Assembly: GCA_033398695.1 (NCBI GenBank) | Contig: JAWKAU010000234.1 | Location: forward strand, 62,001-126,000 | DNA: 64,000 bases | From: Orobanche coerulescens | Taxonomy: Eukaryota; Streptophyta; Magnoliopsida; Lamiales; Orobanchaceae | Direction: 5' to 3' | Shown: positions 24,764-35,682 of the stretch, piece by piece | How the letters are laid out: each line of letters opens with the position of its first letter | Position numbering within the stretch: position 1 is the first letter of the stretch | Program-made: the position numbers and the translations under genes | Notes under the pieces: generated by a model | The model's database searches: none | Told to the model about the DNA's origin: nothing | What the model saw: the letters and a program-made list of their open reading frames with translations, nothing else

Positions 24764-26055
24764 CCGAGGTTGGTAGCTTTCGGCGCGGATGTGGACAGGT
24801 GAGTCAACAGATGGATTTACGTACCTTATACAGGGTGTATTACGTACGTAATACGAGTATTATACTGTAGCAAGTCAACGTACGTATTACATATGCAACG
24901 GATTAAGTGTTACGTACGTTACGGAGTAGCCGTTCGAGTCGTGGCCGAGAGGACCTGCAGTGGCCGATCACTGTCGGCAGTGACTCGCTGGATGGCCGAG
25001 CATGGCCGGCCGTGACTCATAGGGATGGCCGATCATTGTCGACAGTGACTCTCTGGGCGTCAGGCCTAGCCGATTACGGCCGTAAGGACGTGTCCGGTAA
25101 CGGCCGTAAGGGTCCGTTACATACGTAAGGCAGGGGCGGTTACGGTCGTAATGGTTCCGACAGAAATGGGCAGTGGGCAGGCCATGGACGGTTACGTACG
25201 TAAGCCACGGCTAGTTACGGCCATAATGGTTCGGCAGGTCCCGCCTATTTAAAGGCCTGGACCGAGTCATCCGGCCATTTTCATGTTTTCTCTTCGTTTC
25301 TTCGCGATTTCTTCAGCAAAATGGATGAATTTGAGTAAGAACATCATAGAGAAACATGTTTGGAAGTTGGAATCATGGATTAACATCATCTTACACCCGG
25401 ATTGAAGATAAGAATACCTACACTTTTGGTTTTTGGATGTTCTTGAGGTTTCTTGGTGTTTTGGCCGATTTGTTTCGTTTTGATTCAGATTGTTGATTGA
25501 ACTTGATTGTAAACTCGTAATCATTCAATACTCTTGAAGTTTTGTGGAACGAATTCGAGTATTCCTTTGAATAATATATTGAATTAGACTATGCCTTCAA
25601 AATGTTCGATGAAATGTCTAAATGAGTAGAACTTGGAAAATTCTACACGTTTTCATATGAATGATGGTTGAATTGATATTGTTGTGATGATTATTGGTAT
25701 TTACGAGAATTTTGTTAAGGGAAGATAATGAATTGATGATCAAATGCCTTGATTATGTCCTTATGGTTATGGAATCGTAGTATTCTCGATGTTCTTGGTA
25801 GTTTGTTGCGATTCATGATGTTATGAGAAGTATATATGTTGAAGAACATGATTATATACACCTTGAATTGTGAATAAGGATTGGTTAGATGTTAGAACAC
25901 ATCGGATTATGTCGTTTGAGGATTTTGAATGTGACGTCGGAATAAGTTGTGTTCTTAAGGAACTCTTGGATTATATGAATTGTTGAACATGTTTAAGAGG
26001 TGTTGGTGTTTTAGATATGAATATGGAATATTCATATCTAGAACTAAGTTACGTG
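24764..26055 (+). repeat. F10 LTR fragment, left half
   Basis: No gene is seen. Positions 24830-25235 carry palindromic words TTACGGCCGTAA and TTACGTACGTAA; a TATTTAAAGG box follows at about 25246; then AT-rich R-U5-like sequence runs up to the F4 target duplication ACGTG (26051-26055). The sequence resumes at 62168, where GAGGCAAGTTTATACTTG matches a motif in the F3 LTR (30800-30816). The order (palindromes, TATA, AT-rich tail) suggests a plus-oriented LTR. Its 5' edge was not located. Confidence 0.55.
24830..25235. repeat. U3 array of TTACGGCCGTAA/TTACGTACGTAA palindromes
   Basis: At least eight palindromic or near-palindromic copies occur, for example near 24840, 24910, 25070, 25095, 25110, 25140, 25190 and 25215. 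GACTC-containing spacers lie between some of them. They sit just upstream of the TATTTAAAGG box. Confidence 0.7.
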
Positions 26056-26981
26056 TGTTGTTACCCAAAATATTATCTGGAGATGATATTGCTGGAAAGG
26101 TCGAGTAACAAACAAATGCGAGACCACTTCCCTGGAAAAATAAATAACACAAGATTTGTCGGGGTTGTTAATCCCGGGCTTGAATGCTCTCGCGAGATGT
26201 TATTAATATAGATACTTTGGAGTACAAATATTAATGTTAGAATCTATTACAATGAGTGTAAAGACTTCTAGTTATCTTAGCTGTAGAGCGTGAAGATTGC
26301 CGGAAGAACCAGATATGAAGCTCTGTGTGTTCTTGCTTTAGATGTTCTATATGTATGAATGAATATCACTATGTATATGTAAGTATTCGTCAGATGAGTT
26401 TTAGTTCTCTGTACGTTTTTTCGCTGTATTCTCGATGATCCTAGGCCACTGTTGGAGGCCTGCTATTTATAGGAGACAAGGTTGTTGGGTCCTCTCCGGC
26501 GATCGCGGGCGACCGCCGTATTCTATATTAGAATAATATGGGTGATCGTCCTATCACGTGGGGCTGTTTTCTTAAAGTCTGAGGCTGCTGCTGGCAGCCA
26601 GCTGTGCGAGCCAATGGGAAGCCTGCACGCGTCCTGAGTCGCTGTCTGGAGAGGACCCACCTTGTACCTTTCGGCGGGCTTGTCGGTAGGTGAAAGGTTG
26701 GTGACACGCTGGGGGCAAAGGCCTTATCTTGCGGCGCCTTTTGTGGATCTGCAAGTGGGTCCAAGTCCGAGATTCGGTCTTCGAATACTTTGACGGGTGT
26801 CGAGTTCACATGCAGTATGGGACGATCGTCCACGGTCAGGTATCATCGGCGATCGCCAGATGCCTATAGACGATCACCTTTGAACGCCGATCACTAGGTG
26901 CTTGTCCAGCGTCCGTCTTCTTTGACTGACTTCTGACAATCGTGCCGATCGCCATCAAGGCGTATAAATCGCCGCACAACA
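26056..26981 (-). repeat. F4 3' LTR
   Basis: A 926-bp LTR. The left edge is TGTTGTTACCC and the right edge GCCGCACAACA, followed by the complement of the polypurine tract. A TATAAATAG promoter box on the minus strand lies near 26465-26475. GGCGATCGCC-type palindromes occur near 26500 and 26845. It matches the reassembled 5' LTR (925 bp) in length and sequence. Confidence 0.9.
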
Positions 26982-26996
26982 ATTGCCCCCCAGCTC
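26982..26996 (-). other. F4 polypurine tract
   Basis: On the minus strand this reads GAGCTGGGGGGCAAT, immediately before the LTR start TGTTGTGCGG. The same tract flanks the F5 3' LTRs at 51896-51911 and 55992-56006. Confidence 0.75.
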
Positions 26997-27353
26997 GCTC
27001 CGATGTTGAAAACATGGGGTAGGTGGCACTGTTGGTGATCGCCTGTTTTATACGATTGGCTAGTCTGCTTATGATAAGGAAAATCGTCGCCTGGACGATC
27101 TGATTTCGAACTCGGGCGATCTCCTTATGCGCTGGAAATAGCGGGAAATGGAGGCGGGCTCTTGAAACGTTGCAGGGACACGCGTCGCGCTATCTTTGGG
27201 GGAGTCCGGCGGTTTTGTCAGACTTTTCATCTGGCGTGCCCTCGAAACGACGCGTACGCTGGTTTTGAGGGCTGCATTTAATGTGTCCCCCCCGACGGTT
27301 GCACTCCAGCCCTCGGGATTTAGCCTATTTGCACAAAGGTACCTGCACTCGCC

Positions 27354-27360
27354 TATAAAA
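27354..27360 (+). promoter_or_regulatory. TATA box of the antisense gene
   Basis: TATAAAA in the context GCCTATAAAAGGGC lies about 150 bp upstream of the first long antisense exon. It is on the strand opposite to the element. A start about 25-30 bp downstream would place the leader across 27385-27505. The GTAAG at 27465 could mark a leader intron, but that is uncertain. Confidence 0.55.
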
Positions 27361-27505
27361 GGGCTAGGGCCATTATACTTCCATTCTTTATGCGCCCCTG
27401 CTTTTCAATCGAGATTTTGCTGAATTTTTTCGAAGATTCTTGCGCTGACCGACTTTCCTTTTAGGTAAGAACACAAATTTTCTCTTCCCCTTTACTCTTA
27501 AGATC

Positions 27506-29449
27506 CTGTCTGGAGGAGGATCTAAAACATTCGAGGTCGGTAGCTCCTCTGCCGTCGTGGCTTCGCCTGACCGGGAGGAAACCCCCGTGGGTCTTCATAT
27601 GGAAACGGCCGTTGAGGCCATTCGTGCGGGGATTGCGCCCGTGGAGATTGAAGAGCTTTTCAATGAAGATGACGTGGCGAGATCGGCGGCAGCGACGAGG
27701 CAGAGGGATCCGCCGGTGGATGAGGATGATGCGGTGAGGCTATACTGGGAGCAATACAGCGTTTTCGGCCGGGCCTTTTTGGACTTCGCCGGTCTCATGG
27801 AGGGGATTGCCGGACTGTGTCCCGAGTTTGATTTCGAGGCATATTCCGCCGCTCACCCCTATGAATTAGTGAGGCGGACGGCATTTCGGGCTGCTGACCC
27901 TTCTCTGTGGACTCTTGGTCAAATTCGGAGCTCAGCGACCAAGAAAGACTGGAGTCGCTGGAGGGCGAAATTCCATATTCCCTCTGACGTCTCGCTGCAC
28001 GTGCCCTCGGAGAGTGAATGTGCCGATCAACCTCCCGAGGGTCTGGTCGTCGTTAATGAGATGATTATGGAGGCCGGTCTGCGGTTCCCCTTGCCGTTCG
28101 CCGTGTCGTGTTTGTTGATCGCCTGGAATTTGGCGCCGCTCCAGCTGACGCCGAACGCCTGGCTACAGATCATTAGCACTTTGACAATTTTTGGCGGTCA
28201 CCAGTTGTTTCGTCTCCCTTCTGCGATGGAAATGAACTATCTCTTCAAATTCATTGCGCAGAAGGGGTCGGTCGGCGGTTATCACATTCAAGGTCAAATG
28301 GGAAGAGTGGTCCTCGGGGTGCCGAACAGGACTCAGGGTGACCTGGCAAAATGGTGCTGGGTCGGCGGAGCGTGGAGGTCGGCGTCGAGTGATAGGCCGG
28401 AGGAAGCGTTGGAGATCCCCACCAATTTTCGGGAGAGGAATCAAAGTAAGGGTTTTAACTCTCCCTTTGATCGGATACGTCTTGGACTGATCTAATTTTG
28501 TTTCCTTTTTGCTGGCTCCCTTGTCCCAGCGATTGTCGACCTTCCTTTCGATTTTCTGATCGTCTGGGAGCGAATTCGAAGTCTGCCGGACTCCTTCATT
28601 GACGTTCGCTCAGTCAACCAAGAACTCCATCGGTTGGGAGCTCGGTTGTTTCGCTACCCTCGCCATCTGAAGGTTCTAGGTATGAAGTCTTACTTCCTTT
28701 CTTCTATATGACGATCGTCTGATTTGAAGTAGATGTCTAACTTTGTTTGAACTTCTTCTTTGACAGAGATCCATTTCCCCCGTTACGCCAAACCACCGCA
28801 AAAGATCGCAATGTCGAACCCCAGTCTGTTGGGTCGCCTTCATCAGGGAAAGAAGACGGGTCGTGCCCCTACAACGACGTCTCGTCCCGTCCCTGCGGTG
28901 AGGCCTGCTACGGTGCCGGTCATCGAGCCGGAAGTTCGGGAGGAAGAACAACTCCAGTGCAACCGCAAGAGGCGGAGGCCGGAGGAGTCCCTGCCGACTG
29001 CTTAGGCGGACATATCTATCTTGGAGCCGCCGGTTCCCGCGGTGCCTATCTCTGCTGTTCCGATGGCAGAGGGGTCCAGCCCCAGGCCCTTGACCAGCTT
29101 CCTGAAAACTGCGGCGGTCGCCGAAGCTGAAACTCCTTGGGGCAAGCCCTTTTTTGGCCGCGACCCCGAGTTGGTCAACAGGTAAGACCGGTTTGATCTT
29201 TCTGAGTTAGGCTATTTGTGTAAGGCATATACTAACTCCTTTGTTTCTATTTGTTTGTGTTGCAGGGTCCGTCTTGCGGACCCGGATGTCTCGCCGATGG
29301 TGTTGGATTTCTTGGCGAGCAAGTCTCCGCGCTAGTCCCTCGAGGTTCCTTCTTATGTCTCCCGGGCCATCAACTCTCTTCCTAAGGCCTGGACGACCGA
29401 CCTCGATGCAATCGCTCGTCGGCGGTCTGGAGATGCCATGCAGGCGACG
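27506..29449 (+). pseudogene. Antisense gene (aORF) of F4, exons 1-4, 5' part
   Basis: Spliced reading on the plus strand gives a continuous frame. Exon 1 is 27506-28445, intron 28446-28529, exon 2 28530-28679, intron 28680-28766, exon 3 28767-29181, intron 29182-29265, exon 4 from 29266. Each intron starts GT and ends AG, and the phases agree. The third intron has a perfect TACTAAC branch point at 29230-29236. No ATG is seen; an ORF start at CTG 27506 or GTG 27557 suggests a lost start codon. Exon 1 holds a domain with GLRFPLPFAVSCLL and LTPNAWLQI motifs, resembling the family Pfam calls putative gypsy-type transposon (PF04195, from memory). Stop codons at 29003 and 29333 break it. Function unknown; such antisense ORFs are known from Tat elements. 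Confidence 0.7.
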
Positions 29450-29837
29450 TGTAATACCCGGTTGTGATTCAGTCATTATCATTCAGTAATTTCATTCGGT
29501 AATTGTTTTTTTGGCAGAAGTCCATCTTGGTGACTCTATTGTTACCTTTTTGTCATTCCGAGAATGATTAATTCTACACTTTTGTCATCCGAGTTCGTCT
29601 CGGTGTCGTTCTGTTGAATTCCATGTTCTTTAGCGACTTTTCCACGTATGAGTCCGACTTTGTTAAATCACCATTAATTTTTGGAAACTCCAAAAATTCT
29701 GAATCTTTGCAATATTATAAAGCATCGAGTTAGCTTTCTAATGGTTCAAATGGTTAGTCAATCGGAGTCCGGACGAGGGAGTTATGGTCGAAATATCTAA
29801 GTCACTCTCATTTTCCAGATTTGGCCGAGCAGCCTGT

Positions 29838-30075
29838 ACCGTGGGCCGCGGCACACTGTCGAGTCACTGCCGCGGCACACCTGTCCGGGCCGCGACACAC
29901 TCGTGTTGCAATTGTTCTGGCCAGCCCGTCTGTACTGTGAGCCGCGGCTCATGCCGACAGGGCCGCGGCACACTGCCGAGTCACTGTCGCGGCACATTCG
30001 ACCGGGCCGCGGCACACTGCCAATCACTGGGGGCAATTTTGGCCCTGTGCTGCGGCACACTTCGGCTGGGCCACG
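29838..30075. repeat. U3 array of GTGCCGCGGCAC palindromes (F3)
   Basis: About eight copies of GGGCCGCGGCACACTG or CTGCCGCGGCACA are present, some with decayed CpG. The same array lies at 36075-36315 in the 3' LTR; shorter two- to four-copy versions lie in the minus-strand array LTRs at 10540-10650, 15478-15560, 21098-21185 and 23580-23695. Confidence 0.8.
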
Positions 30076-31499
30076 GCACACAGAGCAGTCAGCGCTATAA
30101 TTGCGTTTTTTCTGCGAGTTCAACTCATTTCTTCCATTTCCCTTCAACTCATCTGAGAGAGAAGGCTTGAGGGGGAGGATATTCATCATCAATCACTTGA
30201 GTATTCATTTTTCATCATTTTCATTCGGTTGTGGAGCTCGGATTGTCGATCTAACGCGATTTCATCGGATTAAAGTACTTGAATCTTCAAAGGTAATTTC
30301 TCCAACATCTTGGATTTCGATTTGTTTTGAGATATGATGTTTTGGATGTTAAGATCATGTTGTATGAAGTGAAATACACATGATTATGGATATGTTTGAT
30401 TATTCATTGGATTATTGAAGAATTATTCAAGAACACTTTGAATATTGAGTTGGATTTGGGGGGTTTCGATTAATCGTTGTTGTAATCACGAATTTGATTA
30501 TTCATATTGGATTATTGATCGTATTGAAGATGTTTTGTTGGTTGGAAACACTTCTTGGGGATTTGATGTTGGTATTATTGAGGTTTGATTATAAACAATC
30601 GAAGTTTGGCCACAAAGTGTTCGATATAATGCCCCAATGAACCTGGTTTAATCGTATCGACGTTTTGAGTTCGTTATATTCGTGTTTGATTTGTATATTG
30701 AATGTATTGTTGGTAATTGTATTATTCAAGGTTGTTCGAGCGGCCGATAATTTCATTAAGGACGTTGATCGTGGAAGTACCTTCTTGCCTTCGGTTTGAG
30801 GCAAGTTTTATACTTGTACTAGTCAATGAGATTAATGTCATCATATATGTGTATGAATGTGTTGTCTCATTCCGAGACTTAGTCCCTTCATGAATTCATT
30901 CATATTAAGAGATCGTTTGATACGATACCTTTCGGCAACTATGCCAAATGTTTATTATTGTCCGTTAATGGCCGATTCAAGGCATTGTGATACTCGTTAT
31001 TAATGTCATTGTCGATAGCCGGTTCGCGGTATCGATGTATCGATTATTGTTAATATTGATGTCAATCTAATACATCGTTCAGATCGTCGTTATTCATGTT
31101 GGGGTTGTCATTAAAACTGTATTGGCCGATTAAAGGCATTGGCGTATTCATTTCTCATCATCGTCGTCGGTCACCGATTAAAGGTGTCGAGGCATCCTTC
31201 GTATCATTGTCATCGATTGGCCGTTCTCAGGTAAATCGAAATGTTCAATCATTCACCATATCATTGTTATCGATTGACCGTTATAAGACAATCGAGGTAT
31301 TCAATCATTCATCGTATCATTCGTATCGATTGGCCATTCTAAGCCAATCGAAGCACTCAATCATTCATGGAATCATCCGCTACATCATTGTTATCGGTTG
31401 GCCATCCTAAGGCAATCGAGGTGTTAAATTGGGATTGTCGAGGACGGTGCCTATCCGTGTGTTACTGTCATCGTGTTTGCCGACTCAAGGCAGCACACT

Positions 31500-31732
31500 A
31501 TCATTAATTGTGATACGGCTTCGGGCCGTGGCATTGGCCCTAATTGTGATACGGCTTCATACCGTGGCGTCGGACCTAATTGTGATACGGCTTCGTGCCG
31601 TGGCTTCGGACCTAATTGTGATACGGCTTCGTGCCGTGGCTTCGGCCCTAATGGTGATACGGCTTCTTGTCGTGGCTTCGGCCCTAATGGTGATACGGCT
31701 TCGTGCCGTGGCTTCGGCCCTAATCAATAACA
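31500..31732. repeat. 36-bp hairpin repeats, six copies
   Basis: Head-to-tail units carry GTGATACGGCTTCGTGCCGT and GGCTTCGGCCCTAAT. The stem ACGGC/GCCGT closes a TTCGT loop in most units. A second block of six lies at 37713-37945 in the 3' LTR. Confidence 0.85.
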
Positions 31733-32516
31733 GCTGCGGGCTGTTTTGGCTTCATGTGATTGTGATAATTTGACAGCTTCGGCTGAGTGGCTTTCAAGCC
31801 TTTATTATTGTCCTGGTAATTTCATTGGAGTCTTCAGGCATTGTGATTCATAATTAATTCAGTCCTGGTTTGGTTCATGTCGTGTAATTCATTGTGGTAT
31901 TCTGTGATTTTGATTCTCCGTTGGGCACTTATGTTCTAACCTGTCGAATAAGTATTAATAGTATGCCGTGGGCATAGTATTTCACGAATGCTCGGTTCTT
32001 ACCTTGGTTTGTGACCATCTCGTATTATTATTATTATCATTGTACCGTTTCATTCTGACTTTGGATGCATATCATGTTATACATGTATTTGATGTTCATT
32101 ACTTGGATGACTGACCCCGTGGGGGCGGAACATGTTTTCATGTTTTAGGAGATTGCGAGAAGAGAGTTGAGACACAGGGGCATGACGATGGCGACGAGGC
32201 ATTCGAGCGATACTAGTCCGAGTTGTTCATTGTCGGTCAGTCAGTTGAAGTGTACTCCAGTCTTGTCAGTTGTTGTCGTGTTGTATTACCCGAACAGATG
32301 TTCGTGGATGTTGTTGTATTTCAATTTTGGCCATGTAGGCCACTTTTGTCGTTGAAATTCCTTATCGGAATATTGTGTCGGATGTCATGGTAGGGACTAT
32401 GATTTTCCCTTATTGTGTAATTTATTATATTTTAGTCATGTTCGCCTGGTGGATCTCCTGGCGTGGGGTCCACGACACTGTAATAACCCAATAGGATTTT
32501 GGGGTGTTACAGAAGA

Positions 32517-32529
32517 TGGTATCAAAGAG
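32517..32529 (+). other. F3 primer-binding site
   Basis: TGGTATCAAAGAG begins five bases after the 5' LTR. The first eight bases match the plant initiator-Met tRNA 3' end; later bases are mutated. Confidence 0.65.
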
Positions 32530-32929
32530 TTTGGGTTGTGAGATACCCTGATATGTGAGTTATGTGGCTCTACCGATGCGGTAGTAGTGGGACTGTCAGG
32601 TTATGACAATCTGGACAGTCAAGTTTTGTGAGTCGTAATATTAGTACGACTGCATGAGTCATTCATTCATCGAGTCGTCGTCAGTTGGGACTAGTATCGT
32701 GAGACCTCGAAGCTTCGTATGACCTGTGTAAGGACTCGATTCTCTTTATGTTCATACATTCATCATGTTATTAATTGTTCATGTTTCTTGAAACATTTAT
32801 GTGATATTAGTGTTAGGATTGATTCATGACTAATTGTTTTGGAGCACGTGTGACTTGTGTAAGCATTAAGCATCAACTCATTCATCAGTTAATAATCCTC
32901 AATCATCATTTTGAGCTCATCACTCAGTC

Positions 32930-33430
32930 AATATCATTACTCAGATAATTCATTCATCACTCAGTTAATTCATTCAACACTCAGTTAATTCGTTCATCAC
33001 TCAGTCAATATCATTACTCAGATAATTCATTCATCACTCAGTCAATATCATTACACAGATAATTCATTCATCACTAAGTTAATTCATTCAACACTCAGTC
33101 AATATCATTACTCAGATAATTCATTCATCACTGAGTTAATTCATTCATCACTCAGTCAATATCATTCATCACTCAGTTAATTCATTCATCACTCAGTCAA
33201 TTCCTTCATCACTTAGTCAATCTCATTGTTCATATTAATTCATTAATCACTCAGTCAATCTCATTGTTCAGTCAATTTATTCATCACTCAGTCAATCTCA
33301 TTGTTCAGTCAATTCATTCATCACTCAGTTAATCTCATCGCTCAGTTGGTTCATTCATCACTCAGTCAATCTCATCGCTCAGTAAATTCATTATCACCCA
33401 GTCAATATCATTGTTCAATTAATTCATTAA
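32930..33430. repeat. Leader repeats in the gag-bearing F3 element
   Basis: Tandem variants of ATTCATTCATCACTCAGTTA, the complement of the minus-strand array units. They fill the leader between the primer-binding site and gag. Confidence 0.8.
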
Positions 33431-33700
33431 CCATCCAGTCCATCTCACGGTTCAGTTGTTGATCTTGTGAATCAAATTTTCAACCTTGTTAACTTGTTCA
33501 AGGTAATCATTTCAGGAATTTCATCAGATAGTCTTGTCACCTCACTTGATCTTTCATGCGATCTTATTGTATTTCGGCGTCATGTCGACGATCGTTTTAT
33601 TACATTATTAATGCATTCATTGTGTTAGAGCGCGTATGCTCATTGTTATCATTCTGTCTCGTAATCATAATGCGATATTCATGCGGGATCTATAATTACC

Positions 33701-34999
33701 ATGTGGCTTTCCTGCTCCAGTATGGATAGAGCTGTCCGAGGACGCAGGGGAAGAGGCCTTGGTATGGACCAGAACCCGGGATCTCATATGAACGCCCATG
33801 CAGAGGCGAGGGTTAGCATGTGTTCATCAGATAGAATTGCTACTCATTCACTGTCAGATAATCATTCACCGTCAGGGAGTCGTACCCGAGAAGCAGCTCA
33901 CTCGGAAGGTGTTCGGGTTGACCCATTCATATTTATGCAGGGCATGATGGCCCAGATGACTCATATGACGCGGATAGTGGAGACCATGCAGACCTCGATG
34001 GTTCGTGGTCTACTGCAACAGGGATTCCAGGTCCCGTTTCATGGACAGACTGGAGTAGTGAATCAGATTGTTGGCGATATCTCTCGTCAGAGGCCGCCTA
34101 CTTTTGAGGGTTCGTCGGAACCAGCTGATATTGTTCATTGGCTTGAGCATTTTGATAAACTCTTCGACATGGTTCAGTGTCCGGAAGAGAGTAAAGTAGC
34201 AGTAGCGGCTTATTACTTGATTAAGGGTGCTTATTCGTGGTGGCTTTCTGTGAAACCCATCGAACGCGATTGTGGTTGGAGTGAGTTCAAGACCCTCATG
34301 TTAGAGAGGTATTATCCGGCTCCACTTCATCAACCCAAGTTGTCAGAGGTTTTGAACCCTGAATCCGTCGAGGACGAGGGTGTTATTGTCATTGCAGAGA
34401 AGTTTCAGGGACTACTTCAGTTTGCTTCGTCAGTTATCCGTACTGAGGCGGATAAGATCAAATATTTTAGCAAGAGGCTAAATCCGCAGTTGAGGATGCA
34501 GTTGTTCAATCACAATTGTAGTTCACTTAGCGAATTCATCGGGAAGGCTCTTGGAGGAGAGCTTTTGATCAAGGAGCTTACTCAGAAGCATCCTTCAGTT
34601 TCTTCGGGTGGGAGGACTAGAATGTCGGCTCGTTCAGAGGGACATCGGGCTCCGACGTCTAAGGGGTCGTTTTCTAGTCGTCTTCGTGCTGGGATAGCAT
34701 CTTCCTCTCAGGCAACGAGTTCGACTGTTATTTGCTTTAACTGTGATTCAGCAGGTCACGTTAGTACCCGGTGTACGGTGCCAGCTATTGTTTGTTTTCT
34801 GTGTGGGAGGCAGGGACACCGGCATAAATACTGCAGGAGTTCTAGTGCTAGTAAATCTCAAAAGAACTCAAGGGCCTTGAGAGACTTCATTACTCCATCC
34901 CGTGCATCATCCAAGGGACCTTATCAGGCCTCGAGGGCCAGAGGTAAGGACATTCATCACCGGTTTGAACAAGTTAATTCTTGTTCGTTAATTGGATAA
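33701..34999 (+). CDS. gag: Gag protein of F3 (capsid-nucleocapsid), no pol
   Basis: An intact 432-codon ORF; the first methionine is at 33701, and an in-frame ATG at 33722 is also plausible. Residues about 125-295 are the retrotransposon gag capsid domain, with conserved W176/W177, the YYLIKGAYSWW segment and the ERYYP motif. Two CCHC zinc knuckles follow at residues 345-358 (CFNCDSAGHVSTRC) and 365-378 (CFLCGRQGHRHKYC), with a basic, serine-rich tail. It would form virus-like particles and package RNA. It ends at a normal stop and no protease or pol follows, so an autonomous relative would have to supply those. It is the parent of the gag remnants in the array. Confidence 0.85.
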   Translation: MWLSCSSMDRAVRGRRGRGLGMDQNPGSHMNAHAEARVSMCSSDRIATHSLSDNHSPSGSRTREAAHSEGVRVDPFIFMQGMMAQMTHMTRIVETMQTSMVRGLLQQGFQVPFHGQTGVVNQIVGDISRQRPPTFEGSSEPADIVHWLEHFDKLFDMVQCPEESKVAVAAYYLIKGAYSWWLSVKPIERDCGWSEFKTLMLERYYPAPLHQPKLSEVLNPESVEDEGVIVIAEKFQGLLQFASSVIRTEADKIKYFSKRLNPQLRMQLFNHNCSSLSEFIGKALGGELLIKELTQKHPSVSSGGRTRMSARSEGHRAPTSKGSFSSRLRAGIASSSQATSSTVICFNCDSAGHVSTRCTVPAIVCFLCGRQGHRHKYCRSSSASKSQKNSRALRDFITPSRASSKGPYQASRARGKDIHHRFEQVNSCSLIG

Positions 35000-35682
35000 T
35001 CATTCATTTCATTGCCGTTCATTCATTCATATAATTCATTCATTATATATATCAATCATGTTGGGACTCATAAATATCGATTAATCATTCAATTCATGAG
35101 GAACGACGGTTCCAATCACTTCATGGAGCTATCACTCATTAATTTATTAATTCACCTCGGTGAGTCATTCTTAATCCTTGTGGGATTTAGATTCATTATC
35201 ATTCATTATGATCATTTTGTTCTTGTGACCTTCCGGGATCATATTGTGCGGTGAGTTCAGATTTGGGTCTACCTTAAATCGTTGAGATAGAGGAGATCGA
35301 TGATATGGAAGGAAATCGATGTTGGGTACATTTGAGATGTAACCTTGTTTTTGGATGACTGTGTAAATCTATCCGTATTAATGTATCGTGACGGTGGATC
35401 ATTTATTGTTGATCTATTTTATTATGATCATATTCGGGAATCTTGAGATTTGGATAATTTGTTGAGAATCCGTCCCTTTGGCTTTGTACTCAAGACTTCG
35501 TGATAATTTGGGAAATCGTTCACTGTGATCCGAGACGTCAAGTCTTGGGGACTTGGGCGTGCGTTTGATCTGGTCCCGAGAACTATTTGGGCATTATTGT
35601 TTTCAGATCATGATGGATAGTTCATATCCCGAGTTGTCTACCCTTAGTTTCGAGGACGAAACTCTTTTTAAGGGGGGGAGTA
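35000..35682 (+). other. F3 3' untranslated region and polypurine tract
   Basis: AT-rich sequence with no coding signal. It matches the 3' part of the minus-strand array interiors. It ends with the tract AAGGGGGGGAGTAG at 35670-35682, next to the 3' LTR. Confidence 0.7.

Larger units (their letters stand above)
29450..32511 (+). repeat. F3 5' LTR (plus-strand copy)
   Basis: It starts TGTAATACCCGG and ends GGGGTGTTACA, 3,062 bp. GTGCCGCGGCAC words fill 29838-30075, followed by a TATAATT core near 30097, then 62-bp repeats and six 36-bp hairpin repeats (31500-31732). The U5 end carries an ACCCC/GGGG hairpin near 32115-32128 and a terminal TG...CA inverted repeat at 32479-32511. Confidence 0.85.

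Noticed and set aside
26017..26211. ORF crossing 26056
   Set aside because: It spans an LTR insertion junction and so cannot be an ancestral gene.
31473..31773. 85-114 codon ORFs such as CDTASCRGFGPN repeats as a repetitive protein
   Set aside because: The repeats are open because the unit is 36 bp without stops in two frames. They lie in an LTR and occur in both orientations in the window with no start context or conserved downstream sequence.
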